DNA of 64,000 bases, taken from positions 124,001-188,000 of the forward strand of contig NZ_WELK01000004.1 in NCBI RefSeq assembly GCF_009799925.1. Direction: 5' to 3'. This document shows, one piece after another, positions 30,240-40,103 of the stretch. The DNA comes from Pseudomonas sp. R-28-1W-6 (lineage in GTDB: Bacteria > Pseudomonadota > Gammaproteobacteria > Pseudomonadales > Pseudomonadaceae). Below the pieces are notes generated by a model. That model saw nothing but the letters and a program-made list of their open reading frames with translations, searched no databases and was not told the DNA's origin. The translations under genes were made by a program, and so were the position numbers. Position 1 is the stretch's first letter. Every line of letters starts with the position of its first letter.

Positions 30240-31133
30240 TCAGTCGCCGCTGCGCTTGTGCAGCTGTTCCAGGTAGGCCACCACGTCCGGGGCGCCGGCC
30301 AGGCGCAGGCCCTCGCCCAGGGCATTGGCTTCGGCAGAGGCCTTGGGCAGCAGGAGGAACTCCGGCGCGCCGGGGTTGCGCAGCAGCGACAGGCGCGCGT
30401 AGGGCAGGCGGTTGTCCAGCAGTACGCCCATGAAAGCCGGGTCGCTCCAGGCCTGCACCGGCATGGCCAGCACGTGGTAGTGCTGCTTGAGCTCGGCCAG
30501 GCCGCTCGGGTTGATGCGATAGCGGGTCAGCTGGGCCGGCAGGTTGACCTCCAGGCCGCGCAGGCGGGCATAGGCAATGGCGCAGGCGAAGGCCTCGCCA
30601 TGCTGTTCCGAGGCCCAGAACAGGCGCTCGCCATACCAGCTGGCCTGGCGCAGCTCGATCGGTTCGCCGGCGAGGAAGCGCGGCAGCGCCTGGCTGATGG
30701 TCTTGAGGAAGTCCTTGTAGCTGATGATGCGCACGCTGCGGCAGGTTTGCGTGGCGGCGAACTCCTCGAAGTGGCCGAACATGCCGCCGATCTCCGGTGG
30801 CGTGCCGCACAGGCCGTCGATGCGGCGCAGGTCGAAGTCGGCCAGGTAGTGCTGTTCCTGCTCGACCACCCGCATCAGCACGGCGCGGGCTTCGGCCTTG
30901 TCTTCCTGCACCGGGCCGGAGAGGGCGTCGCGCGGCAGGTCGACCAGGCGCTGCAGGGGCGGCCCGGCCAGCCACCAGATGCTTTCCGGCGGTACCGGCA
31001 GGGGCTGGAAGGGCAGTTGCAGGGTGCGCGCCCGTTCGAATACCAGGCGTGGCACACGGCCGCTCAAACCCAGGCGCTGGGCCAGGGCGGAAAGCCGTGA
31101 TGCCAGATTGTTAGTGGATTCGGACAGACTCAT
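30240..31133 (-). CDS. Conserved hypothetical protein near pyrD
   Basis: 297 residues, soluble, no signal or membrane segment. I do not recognise a family with certainty; the protein next to pyrD in other Pseudomonas is of similar length and uncharacterised. Visible features are an N-terminal helix with the Arg/Leu-rich GRVPRLVFERARTL, an internal Cys-containing ATQTCRSVRII, and a C-terminal helical part. It is divergent from the DUF2835 gene. Start ATG 31133 has a weak upstream AGGAG-like site (GCGTCCTGCGG reversed). Confidence 0.7.
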   Translation of the reverse strand: MSLSESTNNLASRLSALAQRLGLSGRVPRLVFERARTLQLPFQPLPVPPESIWWLAGPPLQRLVDLPRDALSGPVQEDKAEARAVLMRVVEQEQHYLADFDLRRIDGLCGTPPEIGGMFGHFEEFAATQTCRSVRIISYKDFLKTISQALPRFLAGEPIELRQASWYGERLFWASEQHGEAFACAIAYARLRGLEVNLPAQLTRYRINPSGLAELKQHYHVLAMPVQAWSDPAFMGVLLDNRLPYARLSLLRNPGAPEFLLLPKASAEANALGEGLRLAGAPDVVAYLEQLHKRSGD

Positions 31134-31282
31134 GACCCGCAGGACGCTCCTGGAACTGTCGTGCCAGTGTGGCAGAGCGGCGGCCGCTGCGCACTAGCGA
31201 ACGGCTCAGGATTGCGGCTGGCGGGCTCTGCAAGCCGCGGTGCCTGTGGCAAAATTGCGCAAATCACGATGAGGTAGCCTCC

Positions 31283-31504
31283 ATGCCCAGCCTCGTGCTG
31301 GATATCGCCCTGCCGGCAGAGCGTTTTCGCGCCGTATACCAGGGGCGCGCCAATCGGGTGTTGCTGTTCAGTCGCGATGGCCGCAAGGTCAGCCTGCCTG
31401 CCCACCATCTGCGTCCGTTCCTGCGCGAGGCCGGCATCTATGGCGCATTCGCGCTGGAATTCAGTGACGCCGGCGAACTGCTGAGCCTGCGCCCGTTGCA
31501 ATAA
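31283..31504 (+). CDS. DUF2835 family protein
   Basis: 73 residues, matching PF11197 over its length: LDIALPAERFRAVYQGRANRV then 'GRKVSLPAHHLRPFL' and 'GAFALEFSDAGELLSLRPL'. Function is unknown. ATG 31283 has GAGGTAG upstream. It lies 98 bases before pyrD in the same direction. Confidence 0.85.
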   Translation: MPSLVLDIALPAERFRAVYQGRANRVLLFSRDGRKVSLPAHHLRPFLREAGIYGAFALEFSDAGELLSLRPLQ

Positions 31505-31602
31505 CCGGCTAATCATTACCCTCTTGCCTCGCCTGAGGCTAGTGGGCGCGGCTATAATCGCGGCCTGCTTCCCACTGCCACCCTATCCGAGCCGACTCGC
31601 CC

Positions 31603-32628
31603 ATGTATGACCTGGCCCGCGCGCTGCTGTTCCAACTGTCCCCGGAAACTTCTCACGAACTGTCCATCGACCTGATCGGTGCCGGCGGCCGTCTCGGCCT
31701 CAACGGCCTGCTGTGCAAGGCGCCGGTCAGCTTGCCGGTGCGCGTGATGGGCCTCGAGTTCGCCAACCCGGTGGGCCTGGCCGCCGGCCTGGACAAGAAC
31801 GGCGATGCCATCGACGGCTTCGCCCAGCTGGGCTTCGGCTTCGTCGAGATCGGCACCGTGACCCCGCGTGCGCAGCCGGGCAACCCCAAGCCGCGGCTGT
31901 TCCGCCTGCCAGAGGCGAGCGCGATCATCAACCGCATGGGCTTCAACAACCTGGGCGTCGATCATCTGCTGGCGCGGGTGCAGGCGGCCAAGTACAAGGG
32001 CGTGCTGGGCATCAATATCGGCAAGAACTTCGACACCCCGGTCGAGCGCGCGGTGGACGACTACCTGATCTGCCTGGACAAGGTCTATGGCCATGCCAGC
32101 TACGTCACGGTCAACGTCAGCTCGCCGAATACCCCGGGGCTGCGCAGCCTGCAGTTCGGCGATTCGCTCAAGCAGCTGCTCGAAGCCCTGCGCCAGCGCC
32201 AGGAAGACCTGGCCGTGCAGCACGGCAAGCGCGTGCCGCTGGCGATCAAGATCGCCCCGGACATGACCGACGAGGAAACCGTGCAGGTGGCCCAGGCCCT
32301 GGTGGAAACCGGCATGGATGCGGTGATCGCCACCAACACCACGCTCGGCCGCGAAGGCGTCGAAGGCCTGCCGTTCGCCGAGGAGGCCGGTGGCCTGTCC
32401 GGTGCGCCGGTGCTCGACAAGAGCACGCACACGGTCAAGGTGCTGGCCGGCGAGCTCAAGGGCCGTCTGCCGATCATCGCCGTGGGCGGCATCACCGAAG
32501 GCGCGCATGCGGCGCAGAAGATCGCCGCCGGGGCCAGCCTGGTGCAGATCTATTCCGGTTTCATCTACAAGGGCCCGGCGCTGATCCGCGAGGCGGTGGA
32601 TGCCATCGCGGCCTTGCCGAAGAACTGA
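31603..32628 (+). CDS. pyrD: Dihydroorotate dehydrogenase (quinone)
   Basis: 341 residues, class 2. The N-terminal helices for membrane and quinone contact are present ([18 protein letters not shown]), followed by the FMN barrel with [13 protein letters not shown], the catalytic serine in [11 protein letters not shown] (about 175), and the GGI phosphate loop (AVGGITEG). It oxidises dihydroorotate to orotate in pyrimidine synthesis and feeds electrons to ubiquinone. It ends beside the hairpin at 32634, convergent with rmf. Confidence 0.97.
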   Translation: MYDLARALLFQLSPETSHELSIDLIGAGGRLGLNGLLCKAPVSLPVRVMGLEFANPVGLAAGLDKNGDAIDGFAQLGFGFVEIGTVTPRAQPGNPKPRLFRLPEASAIINRMGFNNLGVDHLLARVQAAKYKGVLGINIGKNFDTPVERAVDDYLICLDKVYGHASYVTVNVSSPNTPGLRSLQFGDSLKQLLEALRQRQEDLAVQHGKRVPLAIKIAPDMTDEETVQVAQALVETGMDAVIATNTTLGREGVEGLPFAEEAGGLSGAPVLDKSTHTVKVLAGELKGRLPIIAVGGITEGAHAAQKIAAGASLVQIYSGFIYKGPALIREAVDAIAALPKN

Positions 32629-32633
32629 AGGCA

Positions 32634-32660
32634 ATAAAAAAGGGCCCCTGAGGGGCCCTC
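32634..32660 (-). terminator. Rho-independent terminator of rmf
   Basis: 8-bp stem AGGGCCCC / GGGGCCCT with a TGA loop; on the minus strand it is followed by a T run (fwd AAAAAA at 32635-32640). Confidence 0.85.
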
Positions 32661-32715
32661 GGGCTTGCGCCCACCGCCCGGATGGGGCGGCCTGGTGAAG
32701 TCGGGGTGATCCTAT

Positions 32716-32931
32716 TCAGCCGACGGCGTGGAGTTCATTGAGTCGGTGGATGCCGGCGGTGCCGGTCAATCCGTCCCAGTTGTCGCCGCGACCTTCGCGC
32801 CAGCCGTTGATCCAGGCTTGGCGTGTGGTGGGATGAGTGAAAGGACACATGTCGCGGGATTTACCATGAATGCCGTGTTGATAGCCGCGCAGGAAAGCTC
32901 GTTCCATCGGATCACGCTTAAGTCTTCTCAT
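32716..32931 (-). CDS. rmf: Ribosome modulation factor
   Basis: 71 residues, matching Rmf with MRRLKRDPMERAF, 'GYQHGIHGKSRDMCPF', 'RQAWINGWREGRGDNW' and the IHRL tail. It dimerises 70S ribosomes to 100S particles in stationary phase. Start ATG 32931. The upstream 403-base gap to rlmL should hold its growth-phase promoter. A strong terminator lies 55 bases past its stop. Confidence 0.95.
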   Translation of the reverse strand: MRRLKRDPMERAFLRGYQHGIHGKSRDMCPFTHPTTRQAWINGWREGRGDNWDGLTGTAGIHRLNELHAVG

Positions 32932-33334
32932 AGGGTGTTGCCCTCACTTGTTGACTGTTATGTCCTTGCGGCCCCAGGTTGGGACCAGGCAGAAATGCTC
33001 TGCCGCGCAGTCCGCTGCCGGCGTGGCGGACTACCTGTCGACGCCGTTGCGGCGCCAACCTGAGTTGATTTCTAACGAATGCGTTGGGGCCTGTGAATGA
33101 TCGTTTTGTCATAAGGCCGTAACGTATTTAGGAGTGGGGCCATAAGGAGGGCGCCGGTTTTTCCCGGTTTTGCGCTCCGGCCCCCGTGTTATGGGAGCCC
33201 CGGCTCGCCGCGCAGGCGTTTTGCCATTGCGAATGTCTCGCGTCTGTGAGGCGTGCTTATTCCGACGAAGGGTCGCAACGCGACGTTCTGTCACATATTT
33301 TGGCTAGCCAGCCGCCACTTTTACGAGAAAGCCC
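32932..33334. other. 403-base divergent promoter region of rmf and rlmL
   Basis: I see no supported gene. It includes the rmf leader. A GC-rich block at 33140-33220 has several short inverted segments, and an AT-rich stretch at 33285-33305 precedes rlmL. I could not assign -35/-10 boxes with confidence. Confidence 0.5.
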
Positions 33335-35518
33335 ATGTCGGACCGTTACGAACTGATCCTTACCTGCCCGAAAAGCCTCGAAGGCCTGCTGGTCGAAGAG
33401 GCCGGCAGCCTGGGCCTGGAGGAGGTGCGCGAGCAGACCGCCGCGGTGCGCGGCTTCGCCGGGCTGGAAACGGCCTACCGCCTGTGCCTCTGGTCGCGCC
33501 TGGCCAACCGCGTGCTGCTGGTGCTGCGGCGCTTCCCGGTACAGGACGCCGAGTCGCTCTACCAGGGCGTGCTGGACGTCGACTGGGCCGAGCACATGGA
33601 GCCCTCGGGCACCCTGGCGGTGGAGTTCAGCGGCCACGGTTCCGGCATCGACAACACCCACTTCGGCGCGCTGAAGGTCAAGGATGCCATCGTCGACAAG
33701 CTGCGCACCGCCGACGGCACGCGGCCCTCGATCGACAAGATCGACCCGCACCTGCGCATTCACCTGCGCCTGGATCGTGGCGAGGCGGTGCTGTCCCTGG
33801 ACCTCTCCGGGCACAGCCTGCACCAGCGTGGCTACCGCCTGCAGCAGGGCGCCGCGCCGCTCAAGGAAAACCTCGCCGCGGCGGTGCTGATCCGCGCCGG
33901 CTGGCCGCGCATCGCCGCTGCCGGTGGTGCCCTGGCCGACCCGATGTGCGGGGTGGGCACCTTCCTGGTCGAGGCGGCGATGATGGCCGCCGACCTGGCG
34001 CCCAACCTGCGGCGCGAGCAGTGGGGCTTCAGCCACTGGCTGGGCCATGTGCCGGCGCTGTGGCACAAGCTGCACGCCGAAGCCGAGGCCCGCGCGGCCG
34101 CCGGCCTGGCCAGGCCGCCGCTGTGGATTCGCGGCTACGAGGCCGATCCGCGGCTGATCCAGCCGGCGCGCAACAACATCGAGCGAGCCGGCCTGAGCGA
34201 CTGGGTCAAGGTCTACCAGGGCGAGCTGGCGACCTTCGAGCCGCGCCCGGACCAGAACCAGACCGGCCTGGTGGTCAGCAACCCGCCCTACGGCGAGCGC
34301 CTGGGCGATGAGGCGAGCCTGCTGTACCTCTACCAGAACCTCGGCGAGCGCCTGCGCCAGAGCTGCATGAACTGGGAGGCCGCGGTGTTCACCGGGGCGC
34401 CCGAGCTGGGCAAGCGCATGGGCCTGCGCAGTCACAAGCAGTACGCCTTCTGGAACGGCGCGCTGCCGTGCAAGCTGCTGCTGTTCAAGCTGCTGCCCGA
34501 GCAGTTCGTCACCGGCGAGCGGCGCAGCGCGCGGGCCGGCCAGGAGGAAGCGCCGGCAGTGGTCAACGAGCCGGCGCGGCTGTCCGAGGGCGGGCAGATG
34601 TTCGCCAATCGCCTGCAGAAGAACCTCAAGACCCTGGGCAAGTGGGCGAAGAAGGCGGATATCCAGTGCTACCGCCTGTATGACGCCGATATGCCCGAGT
34701 ATGCCCTGGCCATCGACCTGTACCAGGACTGGGTGCACGTGCAGGAGTACGCGCCGCCACGCTCGATCGACCCGGAGAAGGCGCAGACGCGCCTGCTCGA
34801 CGCCCTGGCGGCGATTCCCGTGGCCCTCGGCGTGCCCCAGGAAAAGGTGGTGATCAAGCGCCGCGAGCGGCAGAGCGGCACCAAGCAGTACGAGCGCCAG
34901 GCCACCCAGGGCCAGTTCCTGGAAGTGACCGAGGGCGGCGTCAAGCTGCTGGTCAACCTCACCGACTACCTCGACACCGGGCTGTTCCTCGATCACCGCC
35001 CGCTGCGCCTGCGCATCCAGCAGGAGGCGGCCGGCAAGCGCTTCCTCAACCTGTTCTGCTACACCGCCACGGCCAGCGTGCACGCGGCCAAGGGCGGGGC
35101 GCGCAGCACCACCAGCGTCGACCTGTCGAAGACCTACCTGGACTGGGCGCGGCGCAACCTCAGCCTGAACGGCTTCTCCGACAAGCAGAAGTTGGAGCAG
35201 GGCGATGTGATGGCCTGGCTGGCGGCCGATCGCGGCGAATACGAGCTGATCTTCATCGATCCGCCGACCTTCTCCAACTCCAAGCGCATGGAGGGGGTGT
35301 TCGACGTGCAGCGCGACCACGTGCAGCTGCTGGATCTGGCGATGAATCGCCTGGCCAAGGGCGGCGTGCTGTATTTCTCCAACAACTTCCGCAAGTTCCA
35401 GCTGGATGAAGGCCTGGCGGCCCGCTATGCGGTGGAGGAGATCAGCGCCAGCACGATCGACCCGGATTTTGCCCGCAACCCGAAGATTCACCGTGCCTGG
35501 AAGCTGATGTTCCGTTAA
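33335..35518 (+). CDS. rlmL: Bifunctional 23S rRNA methyltransferase RlmKL
   Basis: 727 residues. N-terminal THUMP domain (about 1-160), first methyltransferase with ADPMCGVGTF (about 204) and NPPYGERLG (about 311) for m2G2445, and second methyltransferase with FLNLFCYTATASVHAAKGGA (about 570) and DPPTFSNSKRM for m7G2069. ATG 33335 follows a weak upstream GAGAAAG. As I recall, rmf, rlmL, dacB and yggL lie in this order in related Pseudomonas; here a GGDEF gene is inserted between rlmL and dacB. Confidence 0.97.
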   Translation: MSDRYELILTCPKSLEGLLVEEAGSLGLEEVREQTAAVRGFAGLETAYRLCLWSRLANRVLLVLRRFPVQDAESLYQGVLDVDWAEHMEPSGTLAVEFSGHGSGIDNTHFGALKVKDAIVDKLRTADGTRPSIDKIDPHLRIHLRLDRGEAVLSLDLSGHSLHQRGYRLQQGAAPLKENLAAAVLIRAGWPRIAAAGGALADPMCGVGTFLVEAAMMAADLAPNLRREQWGFSHWLGHVPALWHKLHAEAEARAAAGLARPPLWIRGYEADPRLIQPARNNIERAGLSDWVKVYQGELATFEPRPDQNQTGLVVSNPPYGERLGDEASLLYLYQNLGERLRQSCMNWEAAVFTGAPELGKRMGLRSHKQYAFWNGALPCKLLLFKLLPEQFVTGERRSARAGQEEAPAVVNEPARLSEGGQMFANRLQKNLKTLGKWAKKADIQCYRLYDADMPEYALAIDLYQDWVHVQEYAPPRSIDPEKAQTRLLDALAAIPVALGVPQEKVVIKRRERQSGTKQYERQATQGQFLEVTEGGVKLLVNLTDYLDTGLFLDHRPLRLRIQQEAAGKRFLNLFCYTATASVHAAKGGARSTTSVDLSKTYLDWARRNLSLNGFSDKQKLEQGDVMAWLAADRGEYELIFIDPPTFSNSKRMEGVFDVQRDHVQLLDLAMNRLAKGGVLYFSNNFRKFQLDEGLAARYAVEEISASTIDPDFARNPKIHRAWKLMFR

Positions 35519-35597
35519 AATGATGGCTTATTGACACTATTCAGCTGCCGGTGCAGCGTTCGACAGGGACCGTCGTTCTTTTGACGAGCGAGCAGGC

Positions 35598-37997
35598 ATG
35601 TCGTTGCGCAGTAACCCGCCCGGCGGAAGTATCTTCCAGCGCGATCGATCGCTGGCCTGGGGGCTGGCCGGGCTCATCTTCTTCGGTGGCCTGCTGCTGA
35701 CCCTGGGTGTGGCCAAGGTGATCAGCGGCTTCTACCAGCATCAGCTGGAACAGCGCTTCGCCGCGGTGGCCGGGGAACGGGCCAGTACCATGCAGGCCCG
35801 CTTCGACGCGCACGTGGCCGACCTGGACGGGGTCCGGCGCTTCTTCACCAATGCCGATCAGGTCACCCGTGGCGAGTTCGCCGGCTATGTCGACGGCCTA
35901 CCGCAGCGGGCGTTTTCCTATGCCTGGCTGCCGCGGGTCACGGCCACGCAGCGCGGTGCGTTCGAACGCCGGGTGCGCGCCAGCGGCATCGCCGATTTCC
36001 AGCTGCGCGAGCTGGCGGCCGGCAACGCCTTGCAGGTCGCCGGCGCGCGCGCCGAGTATTTCCCGGTGTTGTTCATCGAGTCGACGCAGATGCGCGGTGA
36101 CGATGTCCTCGGCCTGGATGTGGCGAGCATCCCGCAGCGCGGGGAAATCCTGCAGCGGGCCGAGCGCAGCAAGGCCATGGCGGTTTCCGGGGAGTTGCGC
36201 TTCGTCGCCGCCTCGGCCCGGCAAACGGTCGGCCTGATGCTGGCCGCGCCGGTGTTCGCCGTGGCCGGCCCGGCCGCCGGCGAGTCGCTGCGCGGTTTCC
36301 TGGTGGCCGCCTTCAGCCTCGAACAGCTGCTGCACGAGCAGGAGCGCGCCGAGGACCCCCTGCATCTGAGCCTGGAGTTGCGCGACAGCAGCGGCTTGCC
36401 GGGCCAGGCCTTGCGCTACCGCTCGACCTACCCGCCGGCGCAGAGCGCGCTGCAGCTGAACCGTGAGCTGCGCCTGGCTGACCGCCGCTATGCGCTGAGC
36501 ATCCGCCCGACCGAGGCGTTCATGCGTGCCAACAGCGTGCCGCTGCCGGCGCTGCTGCTGGCGGCGGGGGTGCTGCTCAGCCTGCTGCTCGCTCTGCTCA
36601 CCTACAACCTGGCCAGCCAGCGCCAGCGCGCCCAGCAGCTGGTGCGCGAGCAGACGGCGGTGCTGCGCCAGCGCGAAACCGAACTGGCCCGGGTCAACGG
36701 CCAGTTGCGCGGCCTGCTCGATGCGGTGACCCAGGTGGCGATCATCGCCACCGACTGCGAGGGGCTGATCCGCACCTTCAATGTCGGCGCCGAGCGCATG
36801 CTCGGCTACCGTGCCGAAGAACTGATCGGCCTGCACACCCCGACCCTGATCCATGTGCCGGAAGAGATGGAGGCGCGTGCGCGCCTGCTCAGCGAGCGCC
36901 TGGGCCGACCCGTCTCCGGCTTCGAGGTGTTTGTCGCGGAAACCCAGGGCAGCGGTTACGTCGAGCAGGAATGGACCTATGTGCGCCGCGACGGCAGCCG
37001 CCTGCCGGTCAACCTGATCGTCACCACGGTGCGCGACGAGCACGGGCAGCGCGTCGGTTACCTCGGCATCGCCATCGACATCACCGAGGCCCGGCTCAGC
37101 CGCCAGGCCCTGGAGGCGCGTGATCGGCTGCTGGAGAAGCTCACCGCCAACGTGCCGGGGGCCATCTACCAGTACCAGTTGCGGGCCGATGGCAGTTCGC
37201 TGTTCCCCTATGCCAGCGCCGGCTTGCGCAATGTCTACGAGGTCGAGCCGGAGGCGGTGCGCTTGGATGCCAGTCCGATATTCGAGCGAATCCATCCCGA
37301 GGACCTGGAGTCGGTCAGGCGCAGCATCCTGAAGTCCGCCGAGCGGCTGCAGCCATGGCGTGAGGACTACCGGGTGCTGCTGCCCCGCCAGGGCCTGCGC
37401 TGGCTGCGCGGCGAGGCTTCGCCGGAGCGGCTGGAGGATGGCGGCACCCTCTGGCATGGCTACCTGAGCGATATCACCGGGCCGAAACTGGTGGAGCAGG
37501 AGCTGCGTGCCCTGTCGATCACCGATTCGCTGACCGGCATCTACAACCGCCGCTATTTCCAGGAGCGGCTGGAGGCGGAGATCGCCCGGGCCCGGCGCAA
37601 TCCGCACAGCGGCCTGGCGGTGGTGATGCTGGATATCGACCACTTCAAGCAGGTCAACGACCGTTTCGGCCACGATGCCGGCGACCAGGTGCTGAAAAGC
37701 GTGTGCCGGCGCATCCACCAGCGCCTGCGCACCATCGACGTGTTCTGTCGCCTGGGCGGCGAGGAGTTCATCGTGCTGGCTCCGACCAGCAGCGAGGAGC
37801 AGGCGGCCAGCCTGGCCCGGGCGCTGTGGGAGATCCTGCGCAACGAGCCGATGGAGGGCGTGGGCCTGGTGACGGCCAGCTTCGGCGTGACCGCCTGGCG
37901 CACCGGCGAGAGCGCCGCGACGATGCTCAGCCGGGTCGATGCGGCCGTCTACCAGGCCAAGCAGGCCGGCCGCGACCGCATCCAGATCGCCGACTGA
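35598..37997 (+). CDS. CHASE-PAS-PAS-GGEEF diguanylate cyclase
   Basis: 799 residues. Two membrane helices (about 19-45 and 313-335) bracket a periplasmic CHASE domain; then a PAS (about 370-490, with GYRAEELIG), a second PAS/PAC (about 510-630), and a GGDEF domain with active-site RLGGEEF (about 718) preceded by RTID, an I-site. It should be an active, feedback-inhibited c-di-GMP synthase. Start ATG 35598. It lies between rlmL and convergent dacB. Confidence 0.9.
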   Translation: MSLRSNPPGGSIFQRDRSLAWGLAGLIFFGGLLLTLGVAKVISGFYQHQLEQRFAAVAGERASTMQARFDAHVADLDGVRRFFTNADQVTRGEFAGYVDGLPQRAFSYAWLPRVTATQRGAFERRVRASGIADFQLRELAAGNALQVAGARAEYFPVLFIESTQMRGDDVLGLDVASIPQRGEILQRAERSKAMAVSGELRFVAASARQTVGLMLAAPVFAVAGPAAGESLRGFLVAAFSLEQLLHEQERAEDPLHLSLELRDSSGLPGQALRYRSTYPPAQSALQLNRELRLADRRYALSIRPTEAFMRANSVPLPALLLAAGVLLSLLLALLTYNLASQRQRAQQLVREQTAVLRQRETELARVNGQLRGLLDAVTQVAIIATDCEGLIRTFNVGAERMLGYRAEELIGLHTPTLIHVPEEMEARARLLSERLGRPVSGFEVFVAETQGSGYVEQEWTYVRRDGSRLPVNLIVTTVRDEHGQRVGYLGIAIDITEARLSRQALEARDRLLEKLTANVPGAIYQYQLRADGSSLFPYASAGLRNVYEVEPEAVRLDASPIFERIHPEDLESVRRSILKSAERLQPWREDYRVLLPRQGLRWLRGEASPERLEDGGTLWHGYLSDITGPKLVEQELRALSITDSLTGIYNRRYFQERLEAEIARARRNPHSGLAVVMLDIDHFKQVNDRFGHDAGDQVLKSVCRRIHQRLRTIDVFCRLGGEEFIVLAPTSSEEQAASLARALWEILRNEPMEGVGLVTASFGVTAWRTGESAATMLSRVDAAVYQAKQAGRDRIQIAD

Positions 37998-38027
37998 GCC
38001 CCTTGGCGGTCAAGCTGCCGGCTGGCC

Positions 38028-39458
38028 TCAGCGCCGGTACAGATCCAGCAGCACCTGATCGAGTACGGCCGAGGCGCCCCAGGGGCGCGGGTCGTTGAGA
38101 ATCGCCACCACCGCCCAGGTGGTGCCCTTGGCGTCGCGGCTGAAGCCGGCGATGGCGCGCACGTTGTTCAGGGTGCCGGTCTTGATGTGCGCCAGGCCTT
38201 CCATGCCGGTGCGGCGCAGGCGCTTGCGCATGGTGCCGTCGATACCCGCGAGCGGCATCGAGGCGATGAACTCGGCGGCATAGGGGCTGTTCCAGGCGGC
38301 CTGCAGCATGGCCGCCATCTCGCGGGCGCTGACCCGCTCGGCGCGCGACAGGCCGGAGCCGTTCTCGATCACCAGGTGCGGGGCGGTGATGCCCTTGCGC
38401 GCCAGCCAGTTGCGGATCGCCCGCTGCGCGGCCTTGGCGTCGTCGCTGTCGGCGCGGTCGCGGAACTTGGCGCCGAGGCTGAGGAACAGCTGCTGGGCCA
38501 TGGTGTTGTTACTGTACTTGTTGATGTCGCGGATGATCTCCGCCAGGTCCGGGGAATAGGCGCGCGCCAGCAGGCGGGCGTTCTTCGGCACCGGCGCGAC
38601 CTGGTCCTTGCCCAGGATGCTGCCGCCCAGTTCGTTCCAGATGGCACGTACCGCGCCGGCGGCGTAGCTGGGGTGGTCGAGCAGCGACAGGTAGCTCTGC
38701 GCGCTGCAGCCTTCGGCCAGCTTGCCGCTGACGATCAGCGTGGTGCCGTCGTACTGGGTCACCGGATTGAAGCGCACGTCCGGCCAGCCGGGGCACTTGG
38801 CCGCGGGCAGGGCCTTGACCCGGTTGTCGATGTGCACGTTGGTCAGCGGCGGCTCCATCATCACGCTGACCTTGCCGCCTTCGGTGCGGGTGATCATGCG
38901 CACGGCCTTGAGGTTGACCAGCAGCGAGTCGGGGCCGACCAGGAACGGCTTGTTCTTGTCGCCGCCGTCGTCGTTGAAGCTGGGCAACTGCGGGTGGATG
39001 AAGTGGCTGCGGTCGAGGATCAGGTCGCCGCTGATCTGCTGCACGCCGTTGGCGCGCAGGTCGCGCATCAGCAGCCAGAGCTTCTCCATGTTCAGCTTGG
39101 GGTCGCCGCCGCCCTTGAGGTAGAGGTTGCCGTGCAGCACGCCGTTCTTCAGCGGGCCGTCGCTGTAGAACTCGGTGCGCCACTGGTGGTTCGGGCCGAG
39201 CAGTTCGAGGGCGGCGTAGGTGGTGACCAGCTTCATGGTCGAGGCCGGGTTCACCGAGACATCGGCGTTATGCACGATGCTGGTGCCGGGGCCGTTGAGC
39301 GGGATGGCCACCAGCGACAGGCTGTTGCCGCCGAGCTTGTTGGCCTTGAGCGCCTGCTGGACCTTGGCCGGCAGGACATCGCTGGTGGCCGCCACGGCGG
39401 GCAGGGCGAGCGGCAGCAGGATGCTGGCGAGAACGAAACAACGCAGGGATTTGATCAT
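38028..39458 (-). CDS. dacB: D-alanyl-D-alanine carboxypeptidase/endopeptidase (PBP4)
   Basis: 476 residues. A Sec signal (about 1-24, ending PAVAA) is followed by the penicillin-binding class C domain with STMK (73-76), SNN (about 316) and KTGT (about 427), so the serine peptidase is intact. PBP4 cuts crosslinks and D-Ala-D-Ala ends of peptidoglycan; its loss in Pseudomonas is known to induce AmpC. Start ATG 39458 was chosen from the signal peptide; the upstream ATG at 39521 adds an unrelated tail. It is convergent with the GGEEF gene. Confidence 0.95.
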   Translation of the reverse strand: MIKSLRCFVLASILLPLALPAVAATSDVLPAKVQQALKANKLGGNSLSLVAIPLNGPGTSIVHNADVSVNPASTMKLVTTYAALELLGPNHQWRTEFYSDGPLKNGVLHGNLYLKGGGDPKLNMEKLWLLMRDLRANGVQQISGDLILDRSHFIHPQLPSFNDDGGDKNKPFLVGPDSLLVNLKAVRMITRTEGGKVSVMMEPPLTNVHIDNRVKALPAAKCPGWPDVRFNPVTQYDGTTLIVSGKLAEGCSAQSYLSLLDHPSYAAGAVRAIWNELGGSILGKDQVAPVPKNARLLARAYSPDLAEIIRDINKYSNNTMAQQLFLSLGAKFRDRADSDDAKAAQRAIRNWLARKGITAPHLVIENGSGLSRAERVSAREMAAMLQAAWNSPYAAEFIASMPLAGIDGTMRKRLRRTGMEGLAHIKTGTLNNVRAIAGFSRDAKGTTWAVVAILNDPRPWGASAVLDQVLLDLYRR

Positions 39459-39697
39459 TTGGCAGAGCCCGAAAAGACGAGGGCGGAACAATGGGCAGGA
39501 CTCCGGGGCAGAGCGCTGCATGGATTCTGGAGAATGCCGCGCATTATGCCCGATGCCTGGGCGGCTGGGCGCCCTGGCATCGGCTAAAGGGGCATGCGGG
39601 GCGGTTTTTTGCGTCTTTACCGCGGTTTGGCGGGCGGCTGCGGCGGCACTCTGCTAGAGTGCGTCGGTTATTTCTATTGAGTGTTGAGGAGTTTTAC

Positions 39698-40039
39698 ATG
39701 GCCACTAACCGTTCCCGCCGTCTGCGCAAGAAACTCTGCGTCGACGAATTCCAGGAGCTGGGCTGCGAGCTGACCCTGAACTTCCGCGAGGGCCTGGCCG
39801 ACGCGGAAATGGACAGCTTCGTCGAAGCCTTCCTGCGCGATGCCGTTGAAGGCAACGGCCTGGGCTATGTCGGTGGCGATGACTACGGCTTCGTCTGCCT
39901 GGGCAAGCGCGGCTCGATGAGCGCCGCACAGCGCGAGCAGCTGGACGCCTGGCTGAAGAGCCGCGCCGAGCTGACCGGCTACAACCTGAGCCCGCTGATG
40001 GACGTCTGGTACCCGGAAAACGCCGTCAACCCGGCCTGA
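39698..40039 (+). CDS. yggL: YggL family 50S-associated protein
   Basis: 113 residues, matching DUF469/YggL (PF04320): RLRKKLCVDEFQELGCEL, 'GNGLGYVGGDDYGFVC' and the tail ending 'DVWY'. YggL is reported to bind the 50S subunit; its role is unclear. ATG 39698 follows GAGGAG at seven bases. It ends in the bidirectional terminator. Confidence 0.9.
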   Translation: MATNRSRRLRKKLCVDEFQELGCELTLNFREGLADAEMDSFVEAFLRDAVEGNGLGYVGGDDYGFVCLGKRGSMSAAQREQLDAWLKSRAELTGYNLSPLMDVWYPENAVNPA

Positions 40040-40069
40040 CCGAGGCGGCTGAAGCCGCTCCGATCGATG

Positions 40070-40096
40070 AAAAACCCGGCATCTGCCGGGTTTTTT
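40070..40096. terminator. Bidirectional rho-independent terminator
   Basis: Stem CCCGGCA / TGCCGGG with flanking AAAAA and TTTTTT, between convergent yggL and the HD-GYP gene. Confidence 0.9.
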
Positions 40097-40103
40097 ATTG
40101 TCT

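Noticed and set aside
33257..35491. Long open frame opposite rlmL
   Set aside because: Antisense artefact; rlmL has all family motifs.
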